Part shown: one piece after another, positions 21,066 to 27,316 of the stretch | How positions within the stretch are numbered: the first letter of the stretch is position 1 | Layout: each line of letters opens with the position of its first letter | Origin: a virus | Strand: one strand, 5' to 3' | DNA length: 27,316 nucleotides | Virus record (IMG/VR): IMGVR_UViG_3300035099_000516 | Span: 1 to 27,316 of that record | Program-made: the position numbers and the translations under genes | Notes under the pieces: generated by a model | Database searches by the model: none | Told to the model about the DNA's origin: nothing | Seen by the model: the letters and a program-made list of their open reading frames with translations, nothing else

Positions 21066-21171
21066 ACTGCCGGCCAGGGCCGGGCGGCTCGCGCGCTTTC
21101 CAGCCCAGCCCGTCGGCCCCCGCGCATCACGGTGCGCAGGGGCGGGCGCGAAGCCCGGCAAGGAGGATGAG

Positions 21172-21492
21172 ATGCCCAGACGAGGACGCGCGGCAGAGCA
21201 GGTTGAGGGAACACCTCGCCGCCGGGGGCGGCAGGCACAGGAGGAGGCAGCGCCCCAGCGCGGCACACAGGGCAACGTGGGGCACAGCACAGGTGCCACG
21301 GGAAAGGGTCCGATGGTGACCATCGCACTCCGCGGGGAGAATGCGACGAAGATGCGATCCTTGGCCGAGGCCCACGGGATGTCCCTGGCCAAGCTGCTGC
21401 GCGACATGATGCTGGTCTACGAGGGCGAGGTCAACGCAGGCTATGAGCCAGGGACCTGCCTAGCCTCGCGCCAGATCGGGGAGAGCGAATAG
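21172..21492 (+). CDS. Basic protein with ribbon-helix-helix-like C-terminal domain
   Basis: A 106-residue protein from ATG 21172 with AAGGAGGA five bases upstream. The N-terminal 45 residues are low-complexity and basic (many Arg, Gly, Gln), probably disordered. From about residue 48, MVTIALRGENATKMRSLAEAHGMSLAKLLRDMML follows a strand-helix-helix layout typical of ribbon-helix-helix DNA-binding domains, with a C-terminal segment YEGEV. It may be a repressor or plasmid/partition-like regulator. It is the last gene with phage-like composition; the next region shifts in base composition and begins with a promoter. Confidence 0.5.
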   Translation: MPRRGRAAEQVEGTPRRRGRQAQEEAAPQRGTQGNVGHSTGATGKGPMVTIALRGENATKMRSLAEAHGMSLAKLLRDMMLVYEGEVNAGYEPGTCLASRQIGESE

Positions 21493-21621
21493 GTGCATCT
21501 GCGCGGCGATGCGGCGGCGCGCACCCAATCCCTGCGGCGCGACCGGATATATCGCTAGCGAGGTTGCTTTGGGATGTCGAAAAGGGATGGTGCCGGCTTC
21601 CGGTGTTCGCCCATGTTCTGG

Positions 21622-21627
21622 TATACT
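21622..21627 (+). promoter_or_regulatory. Extended -10 promoter for the five-gene operon
   Basis: TATACT (21622-21627) is preceded by TG one base upstream (TGGTATACT), an extended -10 for a housekeeping-type sigma factor. TTCCGG 18 bases upstream (21598-21603) is a poor -35. It lies about 50 bases before the ATG at 21675 and in the only gene-free gap (21493-21674) before the operon. The gap also contains a 10-bp perfect palindrome (TCGCTAGCGA, 21552-21561). Confidence 0.5.
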
Positions 21628-21674
21628 CCAGGAGTGGGACTACGGGAGCCGTACCGATAACCCAAAGCGACCCG

Positions 21675-22355
21675 ATGACACGACATGAAGTCTCAGACAG
21701 CATGGGGAGGCTCGACGAGGGACGCACTGCCCAGGACGGCAGCAGGGCCTGCTTCCTGTGCCGGCCGCGCGAGGACTGGGTCTACCTGGAAGCGGCGGAC
21801 CTCTTCTGCATGGTCGGAATCGGTCAGCTCATGGAGGGCTACTCGCTCATAGCGACTCGCGATCATATCCCGAGTATGTTTGACCTTCCGGAGTCTATGG
21901 TCGAGCGCTGCGGTACCTTCAGACAAGAGGTCCGTGCGACAATCCTCCGCGTCCTGCGCCAGCGTTGCATCATTACAGAGCATGGCAGAGTGCCTATTTG
22001 CGACTACTATGACAGAACTGCCAACGAGACCCATTGCTACCATGCGCACCACCTGGTGTTCCCCGGGGATGTCGAACTGCGACCGTATCTCGAAAGGAAT
22101 GCCTTCAACGTCACGCGGTTCGGCAGCTTCGCGCAGGCATGGCGAGCTCGGATCGCTGGTGAATACCTCTACTACGAGGACATGGAAGGCGGGGTGACGG
22201 TTGCTACCGCTCGGCCCAGACTGCCTCGACAGTTCTTCCGCATGCTTGTAGCGGAACAGTTGGGTCTGCCGGAGCGGGCCAACTGGCGCACTTGCTCCAG
22301 GGATGAGCAGCAGCTCACACGCACCGCCAAGCGGCTGCGAGAAAACGACGCATGA
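21675..22355 (+). CDS. HIT-like nucleotide hydrolase/transferase
   Basis: A 226-residue protein from ATG 21675; an upstream TTG at 21564 precedes the promoter and is rejected. The N-terminal half follows the HIT (histidine triad) layout: CFLC (26-29), LFCMVGIGQLMEGYSLI then RDHIPSMFDLP (62-72), a helical stretch, ITEHG (100-104), and HCYHAHHLVFPG (120-131). HIT proteins use an H-x-H-x-H motif, with the middle His as nucleophile, to hydrolyse or transfer nucleotides. Here H123 and H125 fit, but the third His position holds Leu, with an extra His at 126. Residues 132-226 form a C-terminal region with REX-type basic helices of unknown role. First gene of the five-gene operon; its stop overlaps the next start. 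Confidence 0.6.
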   Translation: MTRHEVSDSMGRLDEGRTAQDGSRACFLCRPREDWVYLEAADLFCMVGIGQLMEGYSLIATRDHIPSMFDLPESMVERCGTFRQEVRATILRVLRQRCIITEHGRVPICDYYDRTANETHCYHAHHLVFPGDVELRPYLERNAFNVTRFGSFAQAWRARIAGEYLYYEDMEGGVTVATARPRLPRQFFRMLVAEQLGLPERANWRTCSRDEQQLTRTAKRLRENDA

Positions 22356-23581
22356 GAAAGCCAGGCCGAGGGAATCGGTTACCTGAGCAGGCGAGGGCGG
22401 GTCTCGGTGTCGTGCGAGACCTGTTCCGCGCCGCCAAGGTTAGGACGCCCGAAGGCAACGAAGCGTGGGGGCAGTTCCTGGACTTTCATCCAGGCTCCAG
22501 GCAGTATGGAGTTTACGGCACGGCAGCAGGGGTCCGTGCGCTAGTGTTGGCGGGTGAACCGCCCGTAGTAGCCGAGGTCGCAGGCGCGGCCGACCAACTA
22601 AAGCTAGAATGGGAGCGCAAGACCCAAAAGCAGACCGAGAAGACGCGCTATCCGGACCCATGTATCGCCTATAAGGCTGCCTGGCTGCTTGAGGCACTAT
22701 GTCCCGACCAGGCGCAGATCAGCGCCACGCCAGTCGAGGCATGGTTCAAGGAATTGTTTGCAAGGCAGCTTCCGGACGGCGGATGGGGCGACTATTCCTG
22801 TCCGGCTGATACGGACGCGCACTCGAGCTCGTCATCGCCGCTTGCCACGGCGTTCGTCATCGGCTGTCTTTCTCGCTATCCTGGCTTCGTTGGCGACCTG
22901 GACCGAAGAGACAAGGCGATCAGCCGCCTCCGCCAGGAGGTAGCTGGCCATCCCGGGTTGGACCCAGCTGTGCTGGCCATTGCCCTATGGGCATTGTCGA
23001 GGCTTCCTAAGCCATCTGAATCCGAGTGTGGCCTGGCGAGACTCCTGAGGCTGCAGCTTATTCGGCATGTCAGCCACCTGCGAAAGAAAGGGGTGGGCCG
23101 CAGTTACGTGTTTTTCTACGCCGTAGGCGACCGATACCACTATCTGCACATACCAGTGCTTGTCGTCGCGTTGCTTGCTCTACTCCAACACGATCAGCGC
23201 CTCGCCTACGACAGGAACGTGAGGCTGGCTACGCGGGCAGTTGTGGAGCGGGCAGCACGCGAAGGGGGACTACGAGCCGAGGATACGTCTCGATTGTCCA
23301 CAGTGGACCACTGCTGGCTTGCGCTACTCCTGAGGAGGGTCGTGGAGGTTGGCGACCGATGGCAGTCGGCCCCGTTCCGAGAGGCCATGCTTGACCCCAG
23401 AGCCTGCTGGTGGAAGGGCATCTCCGGGTGGAGCGCATTGCTAGTAACCGGCGTGTCAGGCATTTGGGTTGGGCAGACCTATGGCCCCCCTTATATGGTC
23501 GTAGGGCTTGGTGCCTCAGTCCTGCTCCTCGGCCTGCTTGTCAACCTGTTCACCGACTGGCTCCAACTCTTGCGAAGATGA
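22352..23581 (+). CDS. Terpenoid-cyclase-like toroid protein with C-terminal membrane segments
   Basis: A 409-residue protein coupled (ATGA) to the HIT-like gene. Residues about 50-340 have the helical repeat pattern of the prenyltransferase/squalene-oxidase superfamily (alpha/alpha toroid): helix pairs ending in Gly-Trp turns, notably FARQLPDGGWGDYSCP (136-151), which resembles a QW motif, followed by ATAFVIGCLSRYPGF and similar units. No DXDD cyclase motif is visible, so cyclase activity is unlikely. Residues about 355-405 hold two hydrophobic segments (SALLVTGVSGIWVG and MVVGLGASVLLLGLLVNLF). The protein may therefore be a membrane-anchored binding or effector protein. Its ancestry is inferred from pattern only; it could be another helical-repeat protein. 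Confidence 0.5.
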   Translation: MRKPGRGNRLPEQARAGLGVVRDLFRAAKVRTPEGNEAWGQFLDFHPGSRQYGVYGTAAGVRALVLAGEPPVVAEVAGAADQLKLEWERKTQKQTEKTRYPDPCIAYKAAWLLEALCPDQAQISATPVEAWFKELFARQLPDGGWGDYSCPADTDAHSSSSSPLATAFVIGCLSRYPGFVGDLDRRDKAISRLRQEVAGHPGLDPAVLAIALWALSRLPKPSESECGLARLLRLQLIRHVSHLRKKGVGRSYVFFYAVGDRYHYLHIPVLVVALLALLQHDQRLAYDRNVRLATRAVVERAAREGGLRAEDTSRLSTVDHCWLALLLRRVVEVGDRWQSAPFREAMLDPRACWWKGISGWSALLVTGVSGIWVGQTYGPPYMVVGLGASVLLLGLLVNLFTDWLQLLRR

Positions 23582-24837
23582 TTTTCTACGACCTGCTGCA
23601 CGGCGTGATATCGTTCGACGGTCTGGCCCTGCGGCTGCTGATGTCGCCGGAGGTACAGCGACTTCGCGAGGTCTCGCTAATCAACACTACAACACCAAGC
23701 TGCGCTTCCCTGAGCGACGTGAAGCGCTTCGCTCACACCCTGGGCGTCGCGCACCTTGCGGAAGCCGTTCAGGAGCGGCTCCACGGCATACCGCCTGACC
23801 AGAGAGGCCTGGTGCAAGCGACCGCAGTCCTGCATGATGTCGGAACCGGTCCCTTCGGTCACCTGCTGGAGTATCTGCTGCGCGAGCGGTTCGGCTGGGA
23901 CCATGAACGACAGCTGCGGTCGGTGTTGCGCGGTGACTATCGCCCAGAAAACATACACCACCAGATCTACCACGGGGGGACACTCAAGGTGCGTGACATC
24001 CTCGATGCCGCGGGAATCGACTGGGAGGACGTGGCCAACCTTGCCGAAGGAAAGCCACCACTCGGTCCTGTGCTTAATGGGACGCTTGATCTGGACAACG
24101 TTGACAATGTTGCCAGAATGGCTGCGCATTTCGGCCTTCAGACGATCTCAGGTGTCAGGCTCCGCGCTCTCGCATCCAGGATAAGGCCGGATGGTTGTGT
24201 GTCTCTGGACCCTGAGGCTATGGAACTAGTGCAGGAGTGGCAACGGCTGCGCGCACGCTGCTATGAACTGCTCATGTTTGATCCGGCGACGCTCAGTTGT
24301 CAGGCCATGCTGCATGATGCGATGCAAATGGCCCTGAATGAGGAGTTGATCGGACAGGAGTACTGGCACTACACCGAGGGCAAATTGCTGGACACGCTCG
24401 AACGGCATTCTACTACCGCGCGCTTGATGCAGCGGCTTCGGCGCGGCGACCTCTACGAGTGCATCGGAGTGTACTGGCTTCACGGCACCGCACTCAAGGC
24501 GGAGTGGGATGCTGATCTGAGGCAGAGCGTATCGTCAGAGCTAAGTCGGTCCTTAGGAGTCAAGATATCGCTGTATGCTTTCAGGGATCGAGGCGCTGTG
24601 TCAAAGGCCGTCGCCTTGTCAGACGAGAGCGGCCATCAGATCGTGGTGGGTGCAGATTCCAATTCTCTTGTCTGCGCGGTGTTCCGCATGAGCGGACATG
24701 ACATCAGAGCTGGCTGGCGCACGAGCGCTGCGGAGATACTTATCTCTGCTGTGGGCTGCGGTCCGGAGGCACTCATGCGCATCCCTTGCCCGGAGGAACC
24801 GTATGGAATCTCTAGTCAGACGTCGCTTCCGTTCTGA
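23578..24837 (+). CDS. HD-domain phosphohydrolase
   Basis: A 419-residue protein coupled (ATGA) to the toroid gene. The HD core is clear: FAHTLGVAHL with His53, VLHDVGTGPFGH with the His86-Asp87 doublet and His95, then WDHERQLRSVL, and LDLDNVDNVARMA with Asp173/Asp176. This H...HD...D order with 'HD.G..PF.H' is typical of dGTPase/SAMHD1-type and related HD hydrolases that act on dNTPs or other phosphoesters. A C-terminal region (about 190-419) of helices and strands may control oligomerisation or sense a ligand. HD proteins of this type occur in nucleotide-depletion antiviral systems and in cyclic-nucleotide turnover. It overlaps the methyltransferase gene by 35 bases. Confidence 0.75.
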   Translation: MIFYDLLHGVISFDGLALRLLMSPEVQRLREVSLINTTTPSCASLSDVKRFAHTLGVAHLAEAVQERLHGIPPDQRGLVQATAVLHDVGTGPFGHLLEYLLRERFGWDHERQLRSVLRGDYRPENIHHQIYHGGTLKVRDILDAAGIDWEDVANLAEGKPPLGPVLNGTLDLDNVDNVARMAAHFGLQTISGVRLRALASRIRPDGCVSLDPEAMELVQEWQRLRARCYELLMFDPATLSCQAMLHDAMQMALNEELIGQEYWHYTEGKLLDTLERHSTTARLMQRLRRGDLYECIGVYWLHGTALKAEWDADLRQSVSSELSRSLGVKISLYAFRDRGAVSKAVALSDESGHQIVVGADSNSLVCAVFRMSGHDIRAGWRTSAAEILISAVGCGPEALMRIPCPEEPYGISSQTSLPF

Positions 24838-26023
24838 GCTCCGTGGCATTGACTGGAGTTTCAATGGGTCGTCCCACAACGGAGCATTCGCAGCCATTCA
24901 CTGGTATCCGGCGCGGTTCATACCGGAGATACCAGGGACCCTCATCGGGTACTTCTCAGAGCCGGATGAACTCGTGTTGGACCCCTTTTGCGGTAGCGGC
25001 ACGACGTTGACCGAGGCTATGCGGCTCTGTCGCCGAAGCATGGGTGCCGACCTCAATCCTATTGCGACGTTGATTACGCAGGCAAGAACTGATGTTTCTC
25101 CAGCCGATGATCTTGCAGCGAAGTTCATGCTTCTGCAGGCAGAGGTAGAAAGACGCCAGCCCGACGTCCCGATGATGGGCATAGGAAGGAGCGCTTTGGC
25201 GCCGACTACTGTTCTCGCTCTCGACCGCGATACTGAGCTTCCGAGCGACGAATTGAGGTCGTGGTATGCTCCAGGAACACTGAGGCATCTGGATGCGCTC
25301 TCGCGGTCACTGCGGCTCTGGCCCCCGAAGGACGGCTTCCGCGTTATTGCTACAGCCTGCTTCTCCTCGGTGCTTCGTCGGCTATCCAGCCAGGAAGCAC
25401 ATTGGGGATACGTGTGTGACAATGTGAAGCCGAAGCAGTTGGTCGAGAAAGACGTCCTGGCAGTCTATTATGACCGAGTCAAAGACTTTCTGGAACTCAG
25501 GCAGCGCTTTCTCGGTCTGTGCGACAAGCGCTGGATTCGAAGGAAGATCAACCGACCACACATCGCCACAGGCGACGCCGGGGGCTTCCTCGAAACGATA
25601 GATGCCAATTCCGTTGACCTCATAGTGACATCGCCTCCCTATCTGAATGTGACAGACTATGTGAACTCCCAGCGGCTGACTTTCCTCTGGCTAGCACGAT
25701 GCCAAAGGGAGAGTCTTCGTCCCTCCGAGATAGGGGCGCGCTACAAGCGGTTCCGCAAGGACAGTCTTACCGAGTACATCCAGCGCATGACATTCTGCAT
25801 ACGCCAAATGGCCCGCGTGCTCAAGAAGGATAAGGTGCTTGCTTTTGTCCTCGGACAGTCCAAGAGTCATCCCGAATGCGTCGACGAGTTGGCGAGAGTT
25901 TGCGAGGCCGCGGGACTGCACATGCTTGAACGTTTGAGCCGTAGCATATCGCTGCAACGCACATTGGCACCTAGCGTACGCGACGAGGAGATCATGCTCT
26001 ACCGCAAGGGAGCCGGCAAATGA
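24803..26023 (+). CDS. DNA methyltransferase (N4/N6 type, TSPPY)
   Basis: A 406-residue protein. ATG 24803 has GGAGGA about six bases upstream; a longer frame to 24698 lies wholly inside the HD gene. AdoMet motif I is LDPFCGSGTT (59-68), followed by RRSMGADLNPIA; the region before it (AAIHWYPARFIPEIP, 30-44) matches the 'H.YPA.F' signature of an orphan methylase group. Catalytic motif IV is VTSPPYLN (275-282); TSPPY suggests N4-cytosine modification, though N6-adenine is not excluded. About 200 residues lie between motif I and IV, the order of alpha-class enzymes, so this region probably contains target recognition. No endonuclease is visible nearby. It could also modify RNA. It overlaps the next start (ATGA). 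Confidence 0.75.
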   Translation: MESLVRRRFRSELRGIDWSFNGSSHNGAFAAIHWYPARFIPEIPGTLIGYFSEPDELVLDPFCGSGTTLTEAMRLCRRSMGADLNPIATLITQARTDVSPADDLAAKFMLLQAEVERRQPDVPMMGIGRSALAPTTVLALDRDTELPSDELRSWYAPGTLRHLDALSRSLRLWPPKDGFRVIATACFSSVLRRLSSQEAHWGYVCDNVKPKQLVEKDVLAVYYDRVKDFLELRQRFLGLCDKRWIRRKINRPHIATGDAGGFLETIDANSVDLIVTSPPYLNVTDYVNSQRLTFLWLARCQRESLRPSEIGARYKRFRKDSLTEYIQRMTFCIRQMARVLKKDKVLAFVLGQSKSHPECVDELARVCEAAGLHMLERLSRSISLQRTLAPSVRDEEIMLYRKGAGK

Positions 26024-27069
26024 AGTTGGGCAACCTTGGTGAGCGTCGGATCATAGCAGACCTGCTCTACCCGCGTTACAGCGGAGCTGAGGGAATCAGA
26101 TACTGGGAGGACTGCGCGCTGCTGGAAGTGGATGGCGGATGCCTATTGGCAGTGACGACCGACCCTTGCCCTCGGCCCATGGCTGCGATTCTGGGGGAGA
26201 CTGATCTATACTACTATGGCTGGCTGCTGGGAACCATCAATCTGAGCGATCTCGCGGCAGTCGGAGCGCATCCCTTGGGACTTCTCACGTCGCTCACCGC
26301 GCCTGCCAGTATGGCCGTAGGTGACTTTGAAAGGCTACTGGATGGAATCGACGCCGTGTGTCGTCGCTGCGACACCAGGGTGATTGGAGGCAACATCAAG
26401 GAAGGCCCTGAACTGCAATGCTCCGGCACGGCGATAGGGCTGTGCGAGCGAGGGAAAGAGCTTCGTAGAAGTGGTGCCCGCCCGGGGGATCTCCTGCTAG
26501 CAGTCGGAGACCTGGGTGAATTCTGGGCCTATGCTTTGAACCGGCTTAGACGACTAGGTGTGCCAGAATCAAGTTTGGAACGCGGTCGGAGCAATGCGCT
26601 CACTCCAGTCCCCAAAATCCGAGAAGCAACCGCGATAGCATCTGTGGCCCGAGCCACCGCGTGCATGGATAACTCGGACGGCCTCTATGCATGCGCCAAA
26701 GAGCTAGCTCTGATCAATCGGTGCTCCGTAGTCATCGACTTCGCGAAGGTTCATTTCTCGCCCGGGGTCAACGAGGTTGCCAGGCGGCTGGGGGTGACCC
26801 CGCACAGGCTGGCCCTGGGATGGGGCGATTGGCAATTGGTGCTCACTGTAGCCCCTGATGATTTGGGCGCCATATCCTCTGCGGTAAGCGAAATCGAAGG
26901 GTCGGCGGTCTACGTTGTTGGTCGCCTGGCAGAAGGCCCGCCAACTGTGCTTCAGGCGCAGGACGGCAGAATCGGCGAGCTGAGGCCCGTGGATTCGGAA
27001 AGGTTCACTGCGGACTCTTGGTTCTCTGCGGGGATTGAGATCTACATCGCGCAGCTTCTCGGCGAATAG
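26020..27069 (+). CDS. ThiL/PurM-superfamily kinase-like protein
   Basis: A 349-residue protein coupled (ATGA) to the methyltransferase gene and last in the operon. It follows thiamine-monophosphate kinase (ThiL) layout: MKLGNLGERRIIADLL, WEDCALL (29-35) near the first metal site, LAVTTDPC (43-50), GTINLSDLAAVGA (71-83), VIGGN (121-125), PGDLLLAVGDLG (155-166), LTPVPKI (194-200) and MDNSDGL (216-222; ThiL usually has 'ADISDGL'). ThiL uses ATP to phosphorylate thiamine monophosphate, while relatives (PurM, HypE, SelD) activate other substrates through phosphorylation. No thi genes are near, and motif differences suggest another substrate. A role in supplying a phosphorylated or activated compound to the neighbouring enzymes is inference. 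Confidence 0.7.
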   Translation: MKLGNLGERRIIADLLYPRYSGAEGIRYWEDCALLEVDGGCLLAVTTDPCPRPMAAILGETDLYYYGWLLGTINLSDLAAVGAHPLGLLTSLTAPASMAVGDFERLLDGIDAVCRRCDTRVIGGNIKEGPELQCSGTAIGLCERGKELRRSGARPGDLLLAVGDLGEFWAYALNRLRRLGVPESSLERGRSNALTPVPKIREATAIASVARATACMDNSDGLYACAKELALINRCSVVIDFAKVHFSPGVNEVARRLGVTPHRLALGWGDWQLVLTVAPDDLGAISSAVSEIEGSAVYVVGRLAEGPPTVLQAQDGRIGELRPVDSERFTADSWFSAGIEIYIAQLLGE

Positions 27070-27172
27070 GCCTGCGCACTACCTGATGGGAAACGGAACC
27101 AGCACGACGCCTGTCCCCTCATGCCTTAGTCCGCCTGATGCTCGTCCAGCCGGAGTGAGCGCGCCAGCTCGC

Positions 27173-27193
27173 TGCCTTGCCTTGCCTTGCCTT
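27173..27193. repeat. Short tandem CCTTG repeat
   Basis: Three consecutive copies of a TGCCT/CCTTG unit run from about 27173 to 27193, just downstream (on its own strand) of the transposase fragment's stop. Such a simple repeat may mark the insertion sequence end or slippage; no clear terminal inverted repeat is visible. Confidence 0.4.
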
Positions 27194-27200
27194 AGACCTT

Positions 27201-27316
27201 CTAACAAAACCCCATCTGCAGGAAGTTCCAGCAGATGAAGATGCAGCCCAAGATGAGGAAGCCCTCATGAATCTCGGGGCGGCGTTCCCAGCGGATGCGC
27301 AGACGGCGGAATTGGT
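27201..27316 (-). CDS. IS5-family transposase, C-terminal fragment
   Basis: Read on the minus strand, the last 116 bases encode a C-terminus beginning QFRRLRIRWERRPEIHEGF and continuing through LILGCIFICWNFLQMGFC to a TAG at 27201-27203. The segment RRLRIR.ERR..IHE.FL.LGC..ICW is the conserved C-terminal signature of IS5-group DDE transposases, including the catalytic Glu region. The gene continues beyond the window edge, so completeness is unknown. It points toward the phage and operon from the right flank, so an insertion sequence borders the accessory operon, consistent with mobile surroundings. Confidence 0.8.
   Translation of the reverse strand, partial: QFRRLRIRWERRPEIHEGFLILGCIFICWNFLQMGFC

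Noticed and set aside
21564-21674. N-terminal extension of the HIT-like protein starting at TTG 21564
   Set aside because: The segment contains the extended -10 promoter and lies before the ATG at 21675; the extension does not resemble HIT proteins.
23508-24184. Short forward open frames overlapping the toroid and HD genes
   Set aside because: They are out of frame with the motif-bearing genes and lack starts with Shine-Dalgarno sites.
27035-27238. A 67-residue forward open frame at the right end
   Set aside because: It overlaps the ThiL-like gene end and then crosses the transposase fragment; composition is random-like and it has no Shine-Dalgarno.
1-27316. CRISPR array, tRNA or rRNA gene
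   Set aside because: No regularly spaced direct repeats, cloverleaf-like segments or rRNA signatures were noticed on either strand; this was judged by eye and not computed.

Overview
The window is high-GC bacterial-type DNA carrying most of the virion-structure and lysis genes of a tailed phage or prophage with a long non-contractile (siphovirus-type) tail. On the right it is followed by a compact non-phage operon and the end of an insertion sequence. The host cannot be fixed from sequence alone. High GC, strong Shine-Dalgarno sites and dispersed palindromic repeats suit an uncultivated high-GC phylum. No integrase, terminase, portal, tRNA, rRNA or CRISPR array is visible, so integrated prophage versus free phage stays open.

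Layout, left to right. 1-3777: tail end of a probable major capsid gene, two small virion-type genes, a head-tail connector, a head closure protein, a small membrane protein, a minor capsid/tail-completion pair and a major tail protein with an N-terminal Ig-like (IPT/TIG) domain. 3938-8135: tail assembly chaperone G, its G-T frameshift product made through a canonical A AAA AAC slippery site, and a tape measure protein. 8147-9502: two small reverse-strand genes (moron-like) around a distal tail gene. 9587-16144: tail fibre, hub, beta-propeller and small baseplate-like proteins; an intrinsic terminator lies within this series. 16157-17909: holin-like protein, NlpC/P60 endolysin, HExxH metallopeptidase and small proteins. 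18133-20054: a predicted amidoligase, a small unknown protein and a class II glutamine amidotransferase, a pairing that suggests peptide or cell-wall amide chemistry. 20195-21492: small phage-type genes ending in a ribbon-helix-helix-like protein.

21622-27069: base composition drops and a promoter with an extended -10 precedes five tightly coupled genes: HIT-like hydrolase/transferase, a terpenoid-cyclase-like toroid protein with C-terminal membrane segments, HD phosphohydrolase, DNA methyltransferase, and a ThiL/PurM-like kinase. I do not recognise this combination as a named system. It is the best candidate in the window for an undescribed module, perhaps antiviral, perhaps nucleotide or DNA modification. 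27201-27316: C-terminal fragment of an IS5-family transposase on the minus strand.

Four copies of a 21-bp palindrome, two of them in-frame inside genes, and two copies of another short palindromic repeat are scattered through the structural region.
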